Positions 60,030 through 64,000 of a stretch of 64,000 nucleotides of DNA are shown here, piece after piece (the stretch's first letter is position 1; every line of letters begins with the position of its first letter). The DNA comes from RU20A sp042610495 (GTDB lineage: Bacteria; Pseudomonadota; Alphaproteobacteria; Rhizobiales; Rhizobiaceae): NCBI RefSeq assembly GCF_042610495.1, contig NZ_JBHGAP010000001.1, forward strand, positions 1,736,001 through 1,800,000, written 5' to 3'. The translations under genes were made by a program, and so were the position numbers. The notes below the pieces were generated by a model that did not search any database, was not told the origin of the DNA, and was given only the letters and a program-made list of their open reading frames with translations.

Positions 60030-61898
60030 ATGCGCTTCCAGCCCGCCCTTCTCCCGAGCCTCGACCGTGCCGCAGCCCCGGCAGACGCCACCGCCGCGGC
60101 GTCGGGCGCAGGGCTTGGCGATCTCCCGGTCTGGAAGCTCTCCGACCTCTATCCTTCTCCGACCTCGTCGGAATTCACCGGCGACATGAAACAGGTGCGC
60201 GAGGAAACCCTGGCGTTCGAATCCCGATGGAAGGGCACGCTTGAAGCCGCAGCCGGCAAGAGCGGCGACGAGGGCATCGGCGCCGCGATCCGCGCCTTCG
60301 AGGCGATCGAGGAGCGCATGGGCCGCCTCGCCTCCTATGCCGGCCTCACCTATTTCTCAGACACCAGCGACCCGAAGAACGGCAAGCTCTATGGCGACGT
60401 GCAGGCAACGCTGACCGAACTCGGCTCGCACCTCGTCTTCTTTGCGCTGGAGCTGAACCGCATCGATGACGCCGTGATCGACGCCGCTTTCGGCACCGAT
60501 CCTCTGCTTGCCCACTACAAGCCGTGGGTGCTGGACCTGCGCAAGGACAAGCCCTTCCAGCTGGACGACAGGATCGAACAGCTCTTCCTCGAAAAATCGA
60601 TGACCGGGGCTGGCGCCTTCAACCGCCTCTTCGACGAGACGATGGCGGCGCTGCGCTACACGATCGACGGCGAGGATCTGCCCCTTGAGGTCGCGCTGAA
60701 CCAGTTGCAGGACCCGGATCCCGCTGCCCGCCGCAAGGCCGCCGAAGCACTGGCCAAGACCTTCCGCGACAATATCCGCACCTTCACGCTGATCACCAAC
60801 ACGCTCGCGAAAGACAAGGAAATTTCCGACCGCTGGCGCGGCTTCGAGGACATCGCCGACAGCCGGCATCTGGCCAACCGCGTCGAGCGCGACGTGGTCG
60901 ATGCGCTGGCAGCCGCCGTGCGCGAGGCCTATCCGCGCCTGTCGCACCGCTACTACGCCATGAAGGCCCGCTGGCTTGGCATGGAGAGAATGGACTACTG
61001 GGACCGCAACGCGCCGCTGCCGGAAACCCCGAACGCGCTGATCGGCTGGCCGGAAGCGAAGAAGACCGTGCTCGACGCCTACGGCGATTTCGCGCCCGAG
61101 ATGGCCGCCATCGCCGGCCGCTTCTTCGAGGAAGGCTGGATCGACGCGCCGGTGCGCCCCGGCAAGGCGCCGGGCGCCTTCGCCCATCCGACCGTACCCT
61201 CCGCGCACCCCTACGTGCTGCTGAATTACATGGGCAAGCCGCGCGACGTGATGACGCTCGCCCACGAACTCGGCCATGGCGTGCATCAGGTTCTCGCCGG
61301 CGCGCAAGGGGCGCTGATGGCCTCCACGCCGCTGACGCTCGCCGAAACCGCCTCCGTCTTCGGCGAGATGCTGACCTTCCGTGCCCTGCTCGAGCGCACC
61401 ACCGACAAGCGCGAGCGCAAGGCGATGCTGGCCCAGAAGGTGGAGGACATGATCAACACGGTCGTGCGCCAGATCGCCTTCTACGAATTCGAGCGCAAGG
61501 TGCATACCGCACGCCGCGAGGGCGAACTGACGGCCGACGACATTGGCAAGCTCTGGCTGTCGGTGCAGGAAGAGAGCCTCGGCCCGGCAATCCGCATTTC
61601 CGAGGGCTACGAAACCTACTGGGCCTATATCCCCCACTTCATCCACTCGCCCTTCTACGTCTATGCCTATGCCTTCGGCGACTGCCTCGTGAACTCGCTC
61701 TACGCCGTCTACCAGAAGGCCGAGAGCGGCTTCCAGGAGAAGTATTTCGCCCTCCTGAAGGCCGGCGGCACCAAGCATCACTCGGAGCTTCTCGCCCCCT
61801 TCGGCCTCGATGCCACCGATCCGTCGTTCTGGGCCAAGGGACTGTCGATGATCGAAGGGCTCATCGACGAGCTGGAAGCTTTAGATAAGGCCGCCTGA
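60030..61898 (+). CDS. M3-family oligoendopeptidase
   Basis: The product has 622 residues. The zinc motif TLAHELGHGVHQV is present, with the downstream Glu in LAETASVFGEML. Segments SDLYPSPTSSEF, EFERKVHTARREGELTADDI and YVYAYAFGDCLVNSLY identify the PepF/M3 clade 3 oligoendopeptidases. It degrades cytosolic peptides. The start MRFQPALLPSL is at 60030. It lies 16 nt upstream of pabB. Confidence 0.95.
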   Translation: MRFQPALLPSLDRAAAPADATAAASGAGLGDLPVWKLSDLYPSPTSSEFTGDMKQVREETLAFESRWKGTLEAAAGKSGDEGIGAAIRAFEAIEERMGRLASYAGLTYFSDTSDPKNGKLYGDVQATLTELGSHLVFFALELNRIDDAVIDAAFGTDPLLAHYKPWVLDLRKDKPFQLDDRIEQLFLEKSMTGAGAFNRLFDETMAALRYTIDGEDLPLEVALNQLQDPDPAARRKAAEALAKTFRDNIRTFTLITNTLAKDKEISDRWRGFEDIADSRHLANRVERDVVDALAAAVREAYPRLSHRYYAMKARWLGMERMDYWDRNAPLPETPNALIGWPEAKKTVLDAYGDFAPEMAAIAGRFFEEGWIDAPVRPGKAPGAFAHPTVPSAHPYVLLNYMGKPRDVMTLAHELGHGVHQVLAGAQGALMASTPLTLAETASVFGEMLTFRALLERTTDKRERKAMLAQKVEDMINTVVRQIAFYEFERKVHTARREGELTADDIGKLWLSVQEESLGPAIRISEGYETYWAYIPHFIHSPFYVYAYAFGDCLVNSLYAVYQKAESGFQEKYFALLKAGGTKHHSELLAPFGLDATDPSFWAKGLSMIEGLIDELEALDKAA

Positions 61899-61914
61899 AC
61901 AGAGTGCCATTTCC

Positions 61915-63075
61915 ATGGGTGACAATGCCCCTCACGCGCTTTTCCGCGACGACCGCGCGGGAAAGAGCCTCGTCTTTGCCGAGCCGGACGATCTGATCAT
62001 CGCCCGGACGGGAAATGACGTGCGCCCGGCATTGGCGCGGCTCGAATCCGCCCGCAGGTCCGGCAAGTGGCTGGCGGGTTACCTCGCCTACGAGGCCGGC
62101 TTCGTCTTCGAGGAGAAGCTTTCGCCGTTCATCGAGGAAGGTCGCGAGACGCCGCTGATCGCCATGGGCATTTTCGACGCGCCTGCTGCCGACGACCACC
62201 CGCTGGCCTCAGCACCGTCCAACATCCCGAACGCACCATTCCTGACGAACCCTCGCGCCGCCTGGGACCTCGAAGCCTACAGCGACCGCTTCGGGCGCCT
62301 GCACCACCATTTGCGCAAGGGCGACTGCTATCAGGCCAACCTGACGATGCCGGTCGAGGCCACATGGAGCGGCGATCCGCGCGCCGCCTTCTGGTCGCTG
62401 GTCGGACGCCAGCCGGTGCACTATGGCGCGCTTGTCGATCTCGGCGGCCCCGTCATCCTGTCGCGCTCGCCGGAACTCTTCTTCTCCGTCGACGCCGAGG
62501 GCTGGCTGGAGACGCGGCCGATGAAGGGCACGGCCCCGCGCGGCGCTTCGCCTGAGGAGGACGAGGCGATCATCGCGGCCATGCTCCTGGACGAAAAGAC
62601 CCAGGCCGAGAACCGGATGATCGTCGATCTCCTGCGCAACGACGTCTCCGTCATCTCCGAGGTCGGCACGCTGTCCGTGCCCAAGCTCTTCGCCATCGAG
62701 ACCTATCCGACCGTGCACCAGATGGTGAGCTATGTGCGCGCGAAGCTCAGGCCCGAAACCGGGCTGCCGGAGATCCTGGCCGCGCTCTTCCCCTGCGGCT
62801 CCGTCACCGGCGCACCGAAAATGTGGGCGATGCGCATCCTGCATGCACTGGAGGCCGGACCGCGCGATGTCTATTGCGGCGCCATCGGCTGGTGCGATCC
62901 GGCAGGCCCCATGCGTTTTTCGGTTGCGATCCGCACCATCTCCCTTTTCAATGGCGGCCGGGCGGTCTTCAATGTCGGGGGCGGCATTGTCTTCGATTCG
63001 AAGGCGGAGGCCGAGTATGAGGAATGCCTGCTGAAGGCACGGTTTGCCGTGGGTGACCAATGGATTTCTCGCTGA
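61915..63075 (+). CDS. pabB: Aminodeoxychorismate synthase component I (PabB)
   Basis: The product has 386 residues of the chorismate-utilising fold: DCYQANLTMPV, SRSPELFFSV, RPMKGTAPRGA, AENRMIVDLLRNDVSVISEVGTL, PCGSVTGAPKMWAM and YCGAIGW. It makes 4-amino-4-deoxychorismate for folate; the glutaminase partner PabA is not in this window. It overlaps the next gene by 16 nt, which supplies the lyase step. Confidence 0.96.
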   Translation: MGDNAPHALFRDDRAGKSLVFAEPDDLIIARTGNDVRPALARLESARRSGKWLAGYLAYEAGFVFEEKLSPFIEEGRETPLIAMGIFDAPAADDHPLASAPSNIPNAPFLTNPRAAWDLEAYSDRFGRLHHHLRKGDCYQANLTMPVEATWSGDPRAAFWSLVGRQPVHYGALVDLGGPVILSRSPELFFSVDAEGWLETRPMKGTAPRGASPEEDEAIIAAMLLDEKTQAENRMIVDLLRNDVSVISEVGTLSVPKLFAIETYPTVHQMVSYVRAKLRPETGLPEILAALFPCGSVTGAPKMWAMRILHALEAGPRDVYCGAIGWCDPAGPMRFSVAIRTISLFNGGRAVFNVGGGIVFDSKAEAEYEECLLKARFAVGDQWISR

Positions 63076-63680
63076 TCGAGACGATGCGGTGGCAGCCGGG
63101 CGACGGGTTCCTGCGCCTCGACCAGCATCTGCGCCGCCTGACGCGCTCGGCGGATGCGCTGGGCTTTCGCCAGCCGAAGGATGCCAAGAAGCAGCTTGCC
63201 GAGGCCGTCTCCGGTGAGACGCCATTACGCGTGCGCTTGGTCTCCAGCTTCCGCGGCAAGATCGAGATCACGGCCACGCCCTTCGAGCCGCTGCCGGAGG
63301 ATGCCGTCTGGCGCATCAAGGTCGCAAAGACCCGCATGCCATCCGAAGACGCGCTTTATCGCCACAAGACCTCGCGCCGCGATCTCTACGAGGCCGCCCG
63401 CGCCGAGTTCACCAGGGAGGAGGCCGACGAGGTCATCCTGCTGAACGAGCGCGACGAGGTCTGCGAAGGCACGATCACCAACATCTTCATCGAGGATACC
63501 GACGGCATGCTGGTGACACCGCCGCTGACGAGCGGGCTTCTCGCCGGCGTGCTGCGTGCCGATCTCATCCGCGAGCGCAAGGCCCGCAGCGGTGTTCTTT
63601 CGCTTGCCAAGCTGAAAAGCCGGCCGGTCTTCGTCGGCAATTCGCTGCGCGGGCTGATCCGCGCCGAACTGGTGGAATAA
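63060..63680 (+). CDS. pabC: Class IV aminotransferase-like protein, 4-amino-4-deoxychorismate lyase
   Basis: The product has 206 residues of the PLP fold-type IV group: IETMRWQPGDGFLRLDQHLRRL, YRHKTSRRDLYEAA with the PLP-binding Lys, EVILLNERDEVCEGTITNIFIED and LTSGLLAGVLRADLI. Overlap with pabB strongly suggests aminodeoxychorismate lyase, making p-aminobenzoate. It is shorter than typical PabC (about 270 residues), as in other rhizobial pabB-coupled versions. Confidence 0.92.
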   Translation: MDFSLIETMRWQPGDGFLRLDQHLRRLTRSADALGFRQPKDAKKQLAEAVSGETPLRVRLVSSFRGKIEITATPFEPLPEDAVWRIKVAKTRMPSEDALYRHKTSRRDLYEAARAEFTREEADEVILLNERDEVCEGTITNIFIEDTDGMLVTPPLTSGLLAGVLRADLIRERKARSGVLSLAKLKSRPVFVGNSLRGLIRAELVE

Positions 63681-63683
63681 GCC

Positions 63684-64000
63684 GTGGCCGACATGGCGAC
63701 AGGAACGCCGGTTACGGCCCGCGACCGACCGGCCCACACGCCCTATGACGGCCGCTCGCAGGCCTTTACGATCGGGCTCCGGCAGATCGAACCCGAGGCC
63801 TGGCTGACACCTGACGACGAATTGGCTGCCTACCTCGCCGAAAAGCGGCGCCTGCTGGCGACCACCCGCGACACGGTCCTCATGGTCGAGGAGGACAGCA
63901 CCCCGGCCCAAGAGGAGCTTCTGGACTGGCTGACCGGCCACCTCGAAACTGAGCACGCCGCCACCCACCGCCGCGACGGCAACCGCATGCATGTGGCCGG
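63684..64000 (+). CDS. DUF3445 protein, N-terminal part (runs off window)
   Basis: The first 105 residues are seen: a GTG start at 63684, or ATG at 63693, then HTPYDGRSQAFTIGLRQIEPEAWLTPDDELAAYLAEKRRLL and VEEDSTPAQEELLDWLTGHL. This is the DUF3445 family, which includes heme-dependent oxidative N-demethylases. GGTGGAA precedes the start, 3 nt after the pabC stop, so it is probably cotranscribed with pabBC. The 3' end lies outside. Confidence 0.85.
   Translation, partial: MADMATGTPVTARDRPAHTPYDGRSQAFTIGLRQIEPEAWLTPDDELAAYLAEKRRLLATTRDTVLMVEEDSTPAQEELLDWLTGHLETEHAATHRRDGNRMHVA

Overview
This is an alphaproteobacterial chromosome segment, most likely from a Rhizobiaceae member (Rhizobium/Agrobacterium/Shinella/Ensifer type). 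The evidence is the very GC-rich coding sequence, the gene neighbourhoods (ruvCAB/tol-pal/ftsH, tkt-gap-pgk opposite zapA and a formyl-THF cyclo-ligase, purEK, pyk-DUF1036), RcdA and GapR homologues, and full TTAA-N7-TTAA CtrA boxes. I see no prophage, IS element, CRISPR array, rRNA or tRNA. Apart from toxin-antitoxin genes and a few small orphan genes it reads as core chromosome.

Layout. 1-20 kb: a partial, solitary HigA-type antitoxin, an Omp25/RopB-like outer-membrane protein, then pal-tolB-tolA-tolR-tolQ on the minus strand. On the plus strand follow a small secreted protein, glmM, an orphan periplasmic protein, a second Omp25-like protein, cpoB/ybgF, tilS and ftsH. On the minus strand follow ybgC, a NUDIX hydrolase, a Tat-exported phosphoesterase, ruvB, ruvA, a vapBC toxin-antitoxin pair embedded in the ruv operon, and ruvC. 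The block is scrambled relative to the collinear ruvCAB-ybgC-tolQRAB-pal-ybgF-tilS-ftsH-glmM order I know from related genomes. 20-31 kb: a luciferase-like oxidoreductase, yebC, two secreted proteins, a stress flavoprotein, a YmdB-type phosphoesterase, 5-formyl-THF cyclo-ligase, a probable 6S RNA, zapA and a DUF4164 gene, then the divergent tkt-gap-pgk set.

31-46 kb: a palindromic repeat, PhzF, small membrane proteins, an MFS transporter with DUF1192, a candidate sRNA, rcdA with a CtrA box, YciI, a TetR regulator with a 42-bp dyad, rpmE, an MsbA-like ABC exporter, an FAD dehydrogenase, a MotA/TolQ-like plus OmpA/MotB-like pair, an inositol-phosphatase family gene, a Sel1 protein, a ThiE-like gene and a TauE-like permease. 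46-64 kb: an ArsR-type regulator, two divergent DUF465 genes, purEK, rpmJ, a TPR protein, an alpha/beta hydrolase, pyk, DUF1036, an N-formylglutamate amidohydrolase, DUF1244, gapR, a DUF882 M15-like peptidase, a sigma-54-type response regulator, an M3 oligopeptidase, pabB-pabC and the start of a DUF3445 gene.

The unifying theme is cell-envelope biology under cell-cycle control. Tol-Pal, FtsH, GlmM, two OMPs, a second Tol/Mot-like proton-channel pair, RcdA, ZapA and GapR are all here. Exact CtrA boxes lie upstream of pal, both OMP paralogues (at the same 84-nt distance) and rcdA. The most unusual local structure is vapBC wedged between ruvC and ruvA, with the toxin stop codon overlapping the ruvA start.
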